From positions 2,728,001 to 2,792,000 of the forward strand of contig CBDAPX010000001.1 in NCBI GenBank assembly GCA_965198725.1: a DNA stretch of 64,000 bases, read 5' to 3'. Shown here piece by piece: positions 33,201 through 42,138 of this stretch; position 1 is the first letter of the stretch, and each line of letters opens with the position of its first letter. Under the pieces are notes generated by a model. It was not told the DNA's origin. It did not search any database and saw nothing but the letters and a program-made list of their open reading frames with translations. The DNA comes from CBDAPX01 sp965198725. GTDB lineage: Bacteria > Pseudomonadota > Alphaproteobacteria > Rhodobacterales > Rhodobacteraceae. The position numbers and the translations under genes were made by a program.

Positions 33201-34207
33201 ACCGATTTCCCCTGAAACAGGCCCGTGGGGCGGAAAAGAAGCACAATCAACAAGATCACGAAGCTGACCGCGAATTTGTAATCCGTGCTCAGCAACTGCA
33301 CCAAACCGCTGGGTGCCAAGGCGTCCGGCAACACGTAACCGGCCACCTTCTTCCACGCATAGGTGATCGTCACTTCGGAAAAGGCAATGATGAACCCGCC
33401 CGCGATTGCCCCTAGCGGATTGCCCAGCCCGCCCACGATAGCAGAGGCAAAGATCGGCAAAAGCAGTTGGAAATAGACAAAAGGTTTGAACGATTTGTCC
33501 AACCCATAAAGCGTTCCGGCCACTGTCGCCAACGCCGCCACGATCAACCACGTATACATCACCACCCGTTCCGGATTGATCCCGGACAACAGCGCCAAAT
33601 CCTCGTTATCGGAATAGGCCCGCATCGATTTGCCCGTCCGCGTCCGGTTCAAAAACCAAAAGAGCAACACCACAGCGATAATGGCGACAACAACCGTGAT
33701 GCCTTGGGTGGTCTTGATGGCCAGCCCCTCGCGCAGACCAGTCATTTCCTTAAAATTCCGCGCCGAGATGATGAACCGTTCACCATCCGAAAACCGCTGA
33801 TCGTTTGGCCCGATGATAAAGCGCACCAACCCGTTCATGATAAACATGACGCCCATCGACACGATCACCAGGATCACCGGCTTGGCTTTTTGTTCCCGAT
33901 AAAACTGGTACACGGCCCGGTCCGTCAGCAAAAGCAACGCCATACACCCAAGAATGCCAAAGGGCAGCGCCAGCAGGGCGGTGGGCAAAGGCCCGAAACT
34001 GATCCCCCAGCTTTGAAACAGCCAGGTGAACAGGATTGTCACCATGGTTCCAAAGGCCATCGTGTCGCCATGGGCAAAGTTGGAAAACCGCAGAATCCCG
34101 TAGATCAGCGTGACCCCCAACGCCCCCAACGCCAATTGGCTGCCATAGGCAATCGCAGGCACAATTACAAAATTCGACAGCGCCACCAGCGCGTTTAACA
34201 TGTCCAT
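33197..34207 (-). CDS. livH: Branched-chain amino-acid ABC transporter permease LivH
   Basis: A 336-residue permease of the LivH family. The N-terminal segment AIAYGSQLALGALGVTLIYGILRFSNFAHGDTMAFG contains the GxTLxYGxxRxxNFAHG pattern typical of LivH. The coupling loop is TRTGKSMRAYSDNEDLALLSGINPE. About eight membrane segments are visible. The start at 34207 (MDMLNAL) is one base after the upstream gene's stop codon ends at 34209. It partners LivM. Confidence 0.94.
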   Translation of the reverse strand: MDMLNALVALSNFVIVPAIAYGSQLALGALGVTLIYGILRFSNFAHGDTMAFGTMVTILFTWLFQSWGISFGPLPTALLALPFGILGCMALLLLTDRAVYQFYREQKAKPVILVIVSMGVMFIMNGLVRFIIGPNDQRFSDGERFIISARNFKEMTGLREGLAIKTTQGITVVVAIIAVVLLFWFLNRTRTGKSMRAYSDNEDLALLSGINPERVVMYTWLIVAALATVAGTLYGLDKSFKPFVYFQLLLPIFASAIVGGLGNPLGAIAGGFIIAFSEVTITYAWKKVAGYVLPDALAPSGLVQLLSTDYKFAVSFVILLIVLLFRPTGLFQGKSV

Positions 34208-34208
34208 A

Positions 34209-34628
34209 TCAGTCTTCGTTCCCCGTCGTGTGGCATGTTCCACGCAAAAATTGTCCGGACCCCGGATTGGCCCAATACTGCATCGAATAAATTGCGCCGC
34301 CGCCGTCAAAAATCGTCAGATGGCTGGCCACGGCCTCTTCCATAGGCATCACGATCTGTCGCGCGTCCGAACGGTCTTCCCACCGCCGGTCCTGCGTCAA
34401 CAAACCCCGGCGCAAACGTCCGTTTTCAAACTCCCGGTATACCGTGCCGGTCTCATCATTGAGGTGCCAGCGACTTTGCCGCCAAGCCCGTTCGCAAGGC
34501 GCTCCGATCAGGCAGCGTTCGGTGAAAAGACATTCCACCAAACGATAGCCTTGATGTTTGAGATCCGGCGCGCTCAGCGCGGATGCTGCCCCGGACCAGA
34601 TCAACCATATGACCACCGCTAAGCGCAT
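34209..34628 (-). CDS. Small exported protein of unknown function within the liv operon
   Basis: A 139-residue protein with a signal peptide (MRLAVVIWLIWSGAASALSA) and a mature part containing four cysteines (LVECLFTERCLIGAPCERAW, LRGTCHTTGNED). I do not recognise the family. A block VYREFENGRLRRGLLTQD and DGGGAIYSMQYWANPGSGQFLRGTC suggests a beta-rich secreted domain that could respond to a small ligand, but that is speculation. It sits between livF and livH, and its ribosome site is the GGGGGGTA run that is part of the livF C-terminal coding region. It overlaps the extended livF frame by 173 bases. Confidence 0.65.
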   Translation of the reverse strand: MRLAVVIWLIWSGAASALSAPDLKHQGYRLVECLFTERCLIGAPCERAWRQSRWHLNDETGTVYREFENGRLRRGLLTQDRRWEDRSDARQIVMPMEEAVASHLTIFDGGGAIYSMQYWANPGSGQFLRGTCHTTGNED

Positions 34629-35340
34629 TACCCCCCAAAAAGCTCTTGCGCACTTCGGGATCGGCCAACAGCTCCTTGCCGGTGCCGGTATAAGCATTGC
34701 GCCCTTGAACGAGGACATAACCTTTATCTGCAATCTCAAGCGCTTGCCGGGCGTTCTGTTCCACCATCAGGATTGGAATGCCGGTGCGCGACACCTCGAT
34801 AATCCGATCAAAAAGTTCATCCATTACGATGGGCGATACACCCGCCGTGGGTTCATCCAGCATCAAAACCTTCGGCTGGGTCATCAAGGCCCGTCCCACG
34901 GCGACCTGCTGACGCTGACCACCCGACAGCTCGCCAGCGGCTTGGTTGCGCTTTTCCTTCAGGATCGGGAACAGGTCATACACCTGCGCCATCGTATCGG
35001 AAAAATCGTCCTGGCGAATAAACGCCCCCATTTCCAGGTTTTCTTCCACGGTCATGGAGGTGAAGATATTCTGCGTCTGGGGCACAAACCCCATACCTTG
35101 CACAACCCGCGCCTGTGGCGTCAGACCTGTAATGTCCTGCCCGTCCAGCCGCACCGATCCTTCGCGCACGTTCAACATGCCGAAAACCGCCTTCATCGCG
35201 GTCGATTTCCCGGCCCCGTTAGGCCCCACGATCACCGCGATCTCGCCGGGGTTCACCGCAATTGTACAGGCATGCAGGATATCAGGTCCGTTGCCATACC
35301 CACCGGTCATCGTATCGCCGATCAAAAACGGCTCAGCCAT
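34456..35340 (-). CDS. livF: Branched-chain amino-acid ABC transporter ATPase LivF (with doubtful C-terminal extension)
   Basis: A LivF-type ATPase with Walker A VGPNGAGKSTAMKAVFG, Q-loop GFVPQTQNIFTSMTVEENL, signature LSGGQRQQVAVGRAL, Walker B VLMLDEPTAGVSP and H-loop MVEQNARQAL. LivF normally ends near RKSFLGG, about residue 237. Here the frame continues another ~57 residues into the next gene. At that point a run of six G is followed by TAATG: one more G would give FLGG and a TAA stop. The true gene may therefore end near 34625, and the extension may come from a single-base indel. The ATG at 35340 is well placed after livG. Confidence 0.9.
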   Translation of the reverse strand: MAEPFLIGDTMTGGYGNGPDILHACTIAVNPGEIAVIVGPNGAGKSTAMKAVFGMLNVREGSVRLDGQDITGLTPQARVVQGMGFVPQTQNIFTSMTVEENLEMGAFIRQDDFSDTMAQVYDLFPILKEKRNQAAGELSGGQRQQVAVGRALMTQPKVLMLDEPTAGVSPIVMDELFDRIIEVSRTGIPILMVEQNARQALEIADKGYVLVQGRNAYTGTGKELLADPEVRKSFLGGNALSGGHMVDLVRGSIRAERAGSQTSRLSFGGMSFHRTLPDRSALRTGLAAKSLAPQ

Positions 35341-35400
35341 GCTGCGCCCCTGCTTCTTTCTTGTCGAAAATACCCCCGCCGGAGGCGTCCCAGCCTGCCA

Positions 35401-36183
35401 TCATGCGCCGACCTTGTCCTTGTTTTTCAAACCCGTCCCCAAATAGGCCTCGATCACCTGTTCATTGGCCTTGATCTCATCTAGCGTGCCTTCGGCCAGA
35501 ACCTTGCCTTCGGCCATACAGATCACCGGATTGCACAGTCGCCCGATGAAATCCATGTCATGTTCAATCACCACGAACGTGTATCCGCGTTCGTTGTTCA
35601 GCCGTAAAATGGCATCGCCGATCGTGTTCAACAGCGTTCGGTTTACGCCCGCGCCAACCTCGTCCAGAAAGACGATCTTGGCGTCAACCATCATGGTCCG
35701 ACCCAGCTCCAACAGCTTTTTCTGACCGCCGGACACTTGGCCCGCCTTGTGATCGGCAAGGTGTGAAATGGTCAGAAATTCCAGAACTTCATCCGCCTTG
35801 GCCCGCAAAGCGCGTTCTTCATCCGCGATGCGTCGGCGACCGAACCACGTGTTCCACAACACCTCTCCGGACTGGCCGCCCGGAACCATCATCAGGTTTT
35901 CACGACAGCTCATCGAACTGAATTCATGGGCAATCTGAAACGTGCGCAACAGGCCTTTGTGGAATAGCTCATGTGGCGGCAGGCCCGTGATATCTTCGCC
36001 CGCCATGGTGACGCGCCCGGATGTGGGCGGCAGAACACCGGCGATTACGTTAAAAAGGGTCGTCTTGCCCGCACCGTTGGGGCCGATCAACCCGGTGATG
36101 GACCCTTCGGCAATTTCCAATGTGGCACCGTCCACCGCGTGAAACCCGCCAAAGTGCTTATGCACGTCCTCAACGACGATCAT
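35401..36183 (-). CDS. livG: Branched-chain amino-acid ABC transporter ATPase LivG
   Basis: A 260-residue ATPase of the LivG family, with Walker A GPNGAGKTTLFNVIAG, Q-loop RTFQIAHEFSSMSCRENL, signature QVSGGQKKLLELGRTM, Walker B IVFLDEVGAGVN and H-loop VVIEHDMDFIGRLC. The aspartate-glutamate pair and EVGAG in place of EPxAG is a common LivG variant. The ATG at 36183 is used because an upstream in-frame codon at 36234 has no support and lies in a hairpin region. It is preceded by a stem-loop at 36237-36267 that separates it from livK. Confidence 0.93.
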   Translation of the reverse strand: MIVVEDVHKHFGGFHAVDGATLEIAEGSITGLIGPNGAGKTTLFNVIAGVLPPTSGRVTMAGEDITGLPPHELFHKGLLRTFQIAHEFSSMSCRENLMMVPGGQSGEVLWNTWFGRRRIADEERALRAKADEVLEFLTISHLADHKAGQVSGGQKKLLELGRTMMVDAKIVFLDEVGAGVNRTLLNTIGDAILRLNNERGYTFVVIEHDMDFIGRLCNPVICMAEGKVLAEGTLDEIKANEQVIEAYLGTGLKNKDKVGA

Positions 36184-36236
36184 GAAACCCCGGATACCCC
36201 CATTTGACCCGCATTTGGCGCGGTGTCTTTTCATTG

Positions 36237-36267
36237 AAACAGCCCGAGCGCAAGGCCCGGGCTGTTT
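36237..36267 (-). terminator. Intercistronic stem-loop between livK and livG
   Basis: A perfect 10-base stem AAACAGCCCG (36237-36246) with CGGGCTGTTT (36258-36267) and 11-base loop lies directly downstream of livK. Such partial terminators after binding-protein genes usually let the binding protein be made in excess over the membrane components. Confidence 0.65.
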
Positions 36268-36290
36268 GGGATGTTAAAGAAGATCGCGGA

Positions 36291-37471
36291 TCAACGGTAC
36301 TTTGCCGTCGTGATCTTGCCACCATCGACAACGATTTGACGATAGTTGCCTGCGCTTTCACCGGGTCCGATCAGTTCGACGGCTGTTGCACCGACGTAAT
36401 CGACATCACCGCCATCCTTCAGGATCTCCAGCGCCTTGGCCAGCTGACCGGTGAAGATTTGCTCGCCCGGTGCGTTGGCCACATCCATGACTTTTTCTTT
36501 GTAGGCTGCGGGATCAGAGGATCCTGCCGCTTGCATGGCCAGCATGATCAAGGCCGCCGCATCGTAGCTTTCCGGCGTAAAGGGCGATGTGGCGTCAAAT
36601 GCACCGCCGACCATCTCGGCAAACATCGCGGCTCCTTCGCTGTCTGTACCCGGATGCTGACCGGTCGAGCCGTCAATCTCGTCACCAAAGTTCTCTTCGA
36701 GTTTGGCACCGATCATCCCGTCCGGGAAATGGAAGATGTCAAACGCACCGGAATCCAGCGCGGCGCGCACTATGCCCGAACCGCCTTGGTCGACATAGCC
36801 GGCAACCACCAGACGCTCACCACCGGCCGCGGCCAGTGCACCGACTTCTGCCGAGTAATCGGCCTTGCCGTCTTCGTGTGCGGTGTTGATGGTCACGGTG
36901 CCGCCCGCCGCTTCAAACGCGGCTTGGAAGCTGTCTGCCAGACCCTTGCCGTAGTCGTTGTTGGTATAGGTGACTGCGACCTCTTTGATGCCTTCTTCCA
37001 TCAGCACCTCGGTCATGACGACACCCTGACGGGCATCCGACGGCGCTGTGCGGAAGAAGAGACCATTGTCTTCTGCGGTCGACAGACCCGGCGATGTGGC
37101 CGATGGCGAAATCATCACGACACCGTTTGGAACGGCAACGTTCGACAGGATGGCACCGGTCACACCAGAACAGTCGGCACCTATGATGCCTTTGACACCG
37201 TCCGAGGTGATCAGACGTTCAGCAGCAGCCGTGGCCGCCGCCGCATCGATACAGGTTGAGTCCGCGCGACCGCCGAGACAGTCGATCCGTCCAGCAGCAT
37301 GCCGCTGTCTGTGACTTCCTTCATGGCCAATTCGGCCCCGTCGCCCATCGAGGGCGTCAGCGATTAAATCGGGCCGGTAAAGCCCAGGATGACGCCAAGC
37401 TTTATGTCTTCGGCTTGTGCCGCACCGGCCAAAAGGGCCAGGGCCGCTGTCGCGGTAATCAGTTTTTTCAT
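36291..37471 (-). pseudogene. livK: Branched-chain amino-acid binding protein LivK, broken by a stop codon and a frameshift
   Basis: The gene starts normally with a signal peptide (MKKLITATAALALLAGAAQA) and the mature start EDIKLGVILGFTGPI. Codon 36 is TAA (37364-37366) where family members have a glutamate (FTGPIESLTP); the frame then continues with SLTPSMGDGAELAMKEV. A second lesion near 37265, one missing base before RADSTCID, shifts the frame. The rest (IDAAAATAAAERL to GGKITTAKYR) is an intact periplasmic-binding domain. Two independent lesions in one gene make a true pseudogene likely, though sequence error is possible. Without LivK the transporter would need another binding protein. 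Confidence 0.85.
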
Positions 37472-37601
37472 TATACAATCCATGTTGGAACTTTTTGTCT
37501 TGGGCGAAAACCTAGCACAGTCCGCAGAAAAGAAAAATGAAATTGCACGGCGATGTGAGGTGTATGTCTTTGGGACGCGCTCTATGTCTGGGTGAGAGGC
37601 A

Positions 37602-38711
37602 ATGAGGTTAGATATGCGCATTTCACTCATTCTTGCGGGTTTCCTGCTGGCGACAAACGGCGCTGCGGCCCAATCAATTTCCACGTCTACCGGTTCTGTT
37701 GCCGTCACCCCAATGGTGTCCGGTCTCGATACGCCGTGGGCCATTGGCGTCTTGCCCGATGGTGGCTTTCTGGTCACCGAACGGGATGGGGACCTGTTGT
37801 TTGTGAATGACGGCAGAGCGTCCAAAGTGTCCGGCGTGCCGCGGGTGCGGGCGCAAGGGCAGGGCGGGCTTTTGGATGTGACCGTTGCGCGGGACTTTGC
37901 CCGCAGTCGCGAAATTTTTCTGACCTACTCCAAACCGCAATCAGGCGGCGGGGCGGGCACAGCACTGGCCGCTGCCGAGCTGAGCGGGGATGGACGGCGG
38001 CTTAGAAATGTTCGCACCGTTTTTGAATCTGCCGTGGGCGGGCAGGGTGGTCGCCATTTTGGCAGCCGCGTGGTCGAAGCGTCCGATGGCACCTTGTTCG
38101 TGACCATTGGCGATCGTGGGGATCGCCCATCGGCACAGGACCGCAGCCTGCACAACGGCTCTGTCGTTCGCATCAATCGGGATGGCAGCGTGCCCGCCAG
38201 CAATCCCTTTCTTGACCAACCAGATGTGCAGCCGGAAATCTGGTCCTATGGCCACCGTAACCCTCAAGGGGCGGATTTGGATGCCGAAGGGCGGCTGTGG
38301 ACCGCTGAACATGGGGCAAAAGGCGGCGATGAGGTCAATCTGGTCCGCAAAGGTGCCAACTATGGCTGGCCGGTGATTTCCTATGGCGTGCATTATTCTG
38401 GCCAGAAAATCGGCGAGGGTACGGTGAAAGACGGCATGCAACAGCCTGAATTCTATTGGGATCCATCCATCGCGCCATCAGGGCTGATGATATATTCTGG
38501 CGCGCTGTGGCCCGCGTGGAAGAGCGACTTGTTCGTTGGATCGCTTAAGTTCGACTATATCTCACGCTTGGATGGAAACTCCGTACGCGAAGTGGAACAG
38601 ATCAAATCGGCCCAGACAGAACGGGTCAGAGACATCGTGGAGGCGCCCGATGGCGCGATCTGGTTCATCTCTGTCGGAGAGGGCACCGTTTACCGTATGA
38701 CGCCGGACTAA
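37602..38711 (+). CDS. PQQ-dependent sugar dehydrogenase family protein
   Basis: A 369-residue exported protein of the soluble aldose/glucose dehydrogenase (YliI/Asd, GSDH) family, six-bladed beta-propellers that bind pyrroloquinoline quinone and calcium. A signal peptide (ISLILAGFLLATNGAAA) is followed by the family motifs LDTPWAIGVLPDGGFLVTER, GGRHFGSRVV, TIGDRGDRPSAQD, IWSYGHRNPQG, EHGAKGGDEVN and GANYGWPVISYG. The His of GHRNPQG corresponds to the general-base region of the family. Its sugar substrate is unknown. It is divergent from livK; ATG at 37614 is an alternative start. Confidence 0.88.
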   Translation: MRLDMRISLILAGFLLATNGAAAQSISTSTGSVAVTPMVSGLDTPWAIGVLPDGGFLVTERDGDLLFVNDGRASKVSGVPRVRAQGQGGLLDVTVARDFARSREIFLTYSKPQSGGGAGTALAAAELSGDGRRLRNVRTVFESAVGGQGGRHFGSRVVEASDGTLFVTIGDRGDRPSAQDRSLHNGSVVRINRDGSVPASNPFLDQPDVQPEIWSYGHRNPQGADLDAEGRLWTAEHGAKGGDEVNLVRKGANYGWPVISYGVHYSGQKIGEGTVKDGMQQPEFYWDPSIAPSGLMIYSGALWPAWKSDLFVGSLKFDYISRLDGNSVREVEQIKSAQTERVRDIVEAPDGAIWFISVGEGTVYRMTPD

Positions 38712-38718
38712 GCTTGAG

Positions 38719-39723
38719 TCAGATCGACAGGCGCGCGGCATGCGCGCCGCGTTCGCGGTAGGGTGTCGTGTTGTAATGTGACCGATAGCATTTGGAAAAA
38801 TGCGATGGGCTGGCAAAGCCGCAGGCCAAGGCCACGTTGATCACGCTCATATCCGTCTGCATCAACAGGTTCCGCGCCTTTTGCAGGCGCAATTCCATAT
38901 AATATCGCTTTGGCGACCGGTTCAGGTACCGCCGGAACAAGCGTTCCAATTGACGGGTCGACATACCCACGTCCTTTGCAAGGATCGATGGGCTGATCGG
39001 CTCTTCGATATTGCTTTCCATCATCTGGATGACCTGGCTCAGCTTGGGATGCCGGACCCCGATCCGGGTCGGCACGCTGAGGCGTTGGGTGTCCTGATCG
39101 GTGCGAATCGACGAATAGATCAATTGATCGGCCACCGAATTGGCCATGTCCTCGCCATGGTCACTCGCTACCAGTTTGAGCATCAGATCGATCGACGACG
39201 TCCCGCCCGCCGTGGTGATCCGGTTGCCATCGATGACAAAGACAGATTTGGTCAATTCGACCTCATCGAATTCCTCTTGGAAGCTGTCCTGGTTTTCCCA
39301 GTGGATGGTCGCCTTTTTGCCGTCCAACAACCCCGCGCGCGCCAAGGTATAAGCCGCTGTGCAAAGCCCGCCGACAACCAGCCCTTTGCGCGCTTCGCGC
39401 CGCAACCAACCCAGTAATTTCTTGGTGGATGCGGCATGAATATCGATGCCGCCGCAAATGATGATCGTGTCATCACGTTGCAGGTCATCCAGATCGCCAT
39501 CCAGTTTGAAGGTCGATCCGGCCGAACAGGTCACCAGATCACCGCCTTCGCCAATGATGCGCCATTCATACACATCAACGCCGGCCATGCGGTTGGCAAT
39601 GCGCAAGCTTTCCACGGCCGACGCGAAACTCAGCATTGTGAAATTTTCAAGCAAAACAAAGACAAACCGGCGGGGTTTTGTCGAGTCTGACAGAGACTCT
39701 GTGGCCTGGCGATCCGAACGCAT
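38719..39723 (-). CDS. GlxA-family transcriptional regulator (DJ-1/PfpI + AraC HTH)
   Basis: A 334-residue regulator. The N-terminal half is a DJ-1/PfpI-like domain (FVFVLLENFTMLSFASAVESLRIANRM, GGLCTAAYTLARAGLLDG with the cysteine at the nucleophile-elbow position). The C-terminal ~100 residues are an AraC-type double HTH (PISPSILAKDVGMSTRQLERLFRRYLNRSPKRYY, VINVALACGFASPSHFSKCYRSHYNTTPYRER). GlxA-type regulators in this group often control catabolism of quaternary amines or amino acids; the target here is unknown. The ATG at 39723 is chosen over one 20 codons earlier. It is divergent from the DAHP synthase gene. Confidence 0.9.
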   Translation of the reverse strand: MRSDRQATESLSDSTKPRRFVFVLLENFTMLSFASAVESLRIANRMAGVDVYEWRIIGEGGDLVTCSAGSTFKLDGDLDDLQRDDTIIICGGIDIHAASTKKLLGWLRREARKGLVVGGLCTAAYTLARAGLLDGKKATIHWENQDSFQEEFDEVELTKSVFVIDGNRITTAGGTSSIDLMLKLVASDHGEDMANSVADQLIYSSIRTDQDTQRLSVPTRIGVRHPKLSQVIQMMESNIEEPISPSILAKDVGMSTRQLERLFRRYLNRSPKRYYMELRLQKARNLLMQTDMSVINVALACGFASPSHFSKCYRSHYNTTPYRERGAHAARLSI

Positions 39724-39896
39724 GGCTGCTGTTCCCTTGTTTATTCGGACTGGCTGAGCCGCCAATCCGTGCAGCGTTGACAAGCACCATGCTCAGACTG
39801 TGAAAGCCGCGTCAAGACAATGAAATTCACATATGGCCAGAACCACAAGGCTTTTGTATAAGCAGCGTCCGAACAGCCTTTAGCGGAGTAAAAGCA

Positions 39897-41267
39897 ATGA
39901 GTGAGTGGCAAAAATCGGACTGGCGCGCAAAGCCGCGGGTTCAGATGCCCGTCTATACGGACCAAGCGGCGTTGAACGCTGTAGAAGGTCAGCTTTCAAA
40001 CTATCCGCCTTTGGTCTTTGCAGGCGAGGCGCGCCGTTTGAAAAAGCAACTGGGCGCGGCATCGCGGGGCGAGACCTTTATGTTGCAGGGCGGCGATTGC
40101 GCAGAAGCGTTTGATCAGTTCAGCGCGGATAGCATCCGGGATACATTCAAGGTCATGCTGCAAATGGCCATGGTCCTGACCTATGGGGCCAAGGTTCCGG
40201 TGATCAAGGTTGGCCGTATGGCCGGTCAGTTCGCCAAGCCGCGCAGCGCGCCGACCGAAACGGTCAATGGTGTGGAACTGCCAAGCTATCGCGGTGACAT
40301 CATCAACGAGCTGGATTTCACTCCGGAAGCCCGCATTCCCGATCCGCGCAAGATGTTGCAGGCCTATACTCAAGCGGCTGCGACACTGAACCTGATCCGC
40401 GCGTTTTCGTCGGGCGGTTATGCGGATGTGAACCAGGTGCATCGTTGGACGCTCGGGTTTACCGAAAGCGAAAAGGCAGAAGCCTATCGCGCAATGGCAA
40501 ATCGCATCACCGATACGCTGGACTTTATGAAAGCGGCGGGCGTGAACCAGGACACGGCGCATAGTTTGCAAACCGTGGATTTCTACACCAGCCACGAAGG
40601 TTTGCTGTTGGAATATGAAGAGGCGTTGACGCGTCTAGATTCGACCTCTGGCAATTGGCTGGCAGGATCGGGCCACATGATCTGGATCGGCGACCGTACG
40701 CGTCAGCCGGACGGCGCGCATGTCGAATTCTGCCGAGGTGTTCTGAACCCAATCGGTCTGAAATGCGGTCCAACGACCACAGCAGAAGACCTCAAGGTTC
40801 TGATGTCCAAGCTGAACCCGGAAAACGAAGAGGGGCGTTTGACGCTGATCGCCCGGTTTGGGGCGAACAAAGCCTCTGATCACCTACCGCAGCTGATCAA
40901 AGCTGTGAAGGAAGAAGGCGCAAATGTTGTCTGGGTCTGTGACCCGATGCATGGCAACACGGTCAAGACAAACTCTGGCTACAAGACGCGGTTCTTCAAC
41001 TCGATCCTACAAGAGGTCCGTGACTTCTTTGGCATTCATGCCGCGGAAGGCACCATTCCGGGCGGCGTGCATTTCGAGATGACCGGTCAGGAGGTGACGG
41101 AATGCACCGGCGGTTTGCGGGATGTCACCGAAGAGAACCTGAGCGATCGGTATCACACCGCCTGCGACCCACGCCTGAATGCCAGCCAATCGCTGGAATT
41201 GGCGTTCCTTGTGGGCGAGGATCTGACACGGTTCCGCGAAGCGCAACCCGCGCGCGGAGCGGTTTGA
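39897..41267 (+). CDS. aroG: 3-deoxy-7-phosphoheptulonate synthase, class II
   Basis: A 456-residue class II DAHP synthase, the first enzyme of the shikimate pathway, joining PEP and erythrose 4-phosphate in the cytoplasm. The type II (plant and mycobacterial) pattern is clear: FMLQGGDCAEAFDQF, KVGRMAGQFAKPRS, SYRGDIIN, GYADVNQVHRWTLGF, YTSHEGLLLEYEEALTR, GHMIWIGDRTRQPDGAHVEF, NPIGLKCGPTTT, WVCDPMHGNT and GGVHFEMTGQEVTECTGG. A strong terminator follows directly. Length and all motifs fit. Confidence 0.96.
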   Translation: MSEWQKSDWRAKPRVQMPVYTDQAALNAVEGQLSNYPPLVFAGEARRLKKQLGAASRGETFMLQGGDCAEAFDQFSADSIRDTFKVMLQMAMVLTYGAKVPVIKVGRMAGQFAKPRSAPTETVNGVELPSYRGDIINELDFTPEARIPDPRKMLQAYTQAAATLNLIRAFSSGGYADVNQVHRWTLGFTESEKAEAYRAMANRITDTLDFMKAAGVNQDTAHSLQTVDFYTSHEGLLLEYEEALTRLDSTSGNWLAGSGHMIWIGDRTRQPDGAHVEFCRGVLNPIGLKCGPTTTAEDLKVLMSKLNPENEEGRLTLIARFGANKASDHLPQLIKAVKEEGANVVWVCDPMHGNTVKTNSGYKTRFFNSILQEVRDFFGIHAAEGTIPGGVHFEMTGQEVTECTGGLRDVTEENLSDRYHTACDPRLNASQSLELAFLVGEDLTRFREAQPARGAV

Positions 41268-41272
41268 CACGA

Positions 41273-41301
41273 AAAGGGCGCCACTTCAGGCGCCCTTTTT
41301 C
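41273..41301 (+). terminator. Intrinsic terminator after the DAHP synthase gene
   Basis: Perfect stem AAAGGGCGCC (41273-41282) with GGCGCCCTTT (41289-41298), six-base loop, then TTC. It also serves the convergent PAS gene from the other side through the AAAA run. Confidence 0.88.
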
Positions 41302-41307
41302 ATTGGC

Positions 41308-41946
41308 CTATTTCACCAGACGAAGATAGGGAACCGCCGTTTCAAATGCGGTTTGTTCCTCTGCAAATCCGGTCATTTCTTCGGTCACGGGTTCGACCGC
41401 GGGTGTCTGCACCGTATTCGACGAAATCACCAACCTGCGCGGTGTGTCGCCAATTGCACCGTCCATCACGATGCCCCCCAACGCGCGGTTGATGTTGCCA
41501 AAGTCATCGCGCAACGGGAATAAGGCGATTTTCAAATCCAGCCTGGGTTGTCCAGCTTGCGCGCCCCCCGACAGCACAAGTTGAACCGCTGCACCATTTG
41601 AAAACATATGCTCCAATGTCTGCGCAAAGGCGTCTCCAGACGTATCTTCGATCACCGCGTTCAGTGTCATGCCCCGTACTTCCATCCCCATCATGTCGCA
41701 CAGGATCCCGCCAGCAATCCGCACACGCGCCACGCCCGGCGCAATCCGTTCCAGAATAAACGCGTGGTCCAAAACGTTTTCCAACGCCCGGGGATCGACA
41801 TCAGACCTTTTTGGGACTGAGCCGCCGCGGCACAGGTCGCTCCAATACGCTTCAATCTGCGCAATTGGGGCATAGCTGAACTTTGGGCGGAACCGGTCCA
41901 AATGTATCACCTTGTTGGTGTCGGAAAGACAATTTGCAGTGCTCAT
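41308..41946 (-). CDS. PAS_5-type domain protein (DUF1457 family)
   Basis: A 212-residue soluble protein with a PAS-like domain of the PAS_5 type found mainly in alphaproteobacteria. The characteristic parts are YWSDLCRGGSVPKRSDVDPRALENVLDHAFILERIAPGVARVRIAG and the later MGMEVRGMTLN, with a charged C-terminal tail. These proteins are single PAS sensors without an attached output domain; in Caulobacter a relative (MopJ) influences cell-cycle signalling. The ligand and partner here are unknown. ATG at 41946 is preferred over a start 32 codons upstream. It is convergent with the DAHP synthase gene. Confidence 0.8.
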   Translation of the reverse strand: MSTANCLSDTNKVIHLDRFRPKFSYAPIAQIEAYWSDLCRGGSVPKRSDVDPRALENVLDHAFILERIAPGVARVRIAGGILCDMMGMEVRGMTLNAVIEDTSGDAFAQTLEHMFSNGAAVQLVLSGGAQAGQPRLDLKIALFPLRDDFGNINRALGGIVMDGAIGDTPRRLVISSNTVQTPAVEPVTEEMTGFAEEQTAFETAVPYLRLVK

Positions 41947-42138
41947 ATCATGCGTCCCAAACCTGACCCTTTGTTTCGGCACAAATTTCGCATGATATTC
42001 CGAAAAATCAGAGAATTTCCTTAAGCGTTGGTTAATGATCATTGCGATTTGTTGAATCGCACCGCACGAGGCCTTGCCCCGCCTTGGCGAATTCGATTAC
42101 GTGCCACCGCACGTGGGACCATCCAAAAAGGACGCGGC

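Noticed and set aside
36204..37259. Plus-strand ORF of 351 residues opposite livK
   Set aside because: Antisense to a recognised periplasmic-binding-protein gene; Arg/His/Cys-rich composition typical of a shadow frame.
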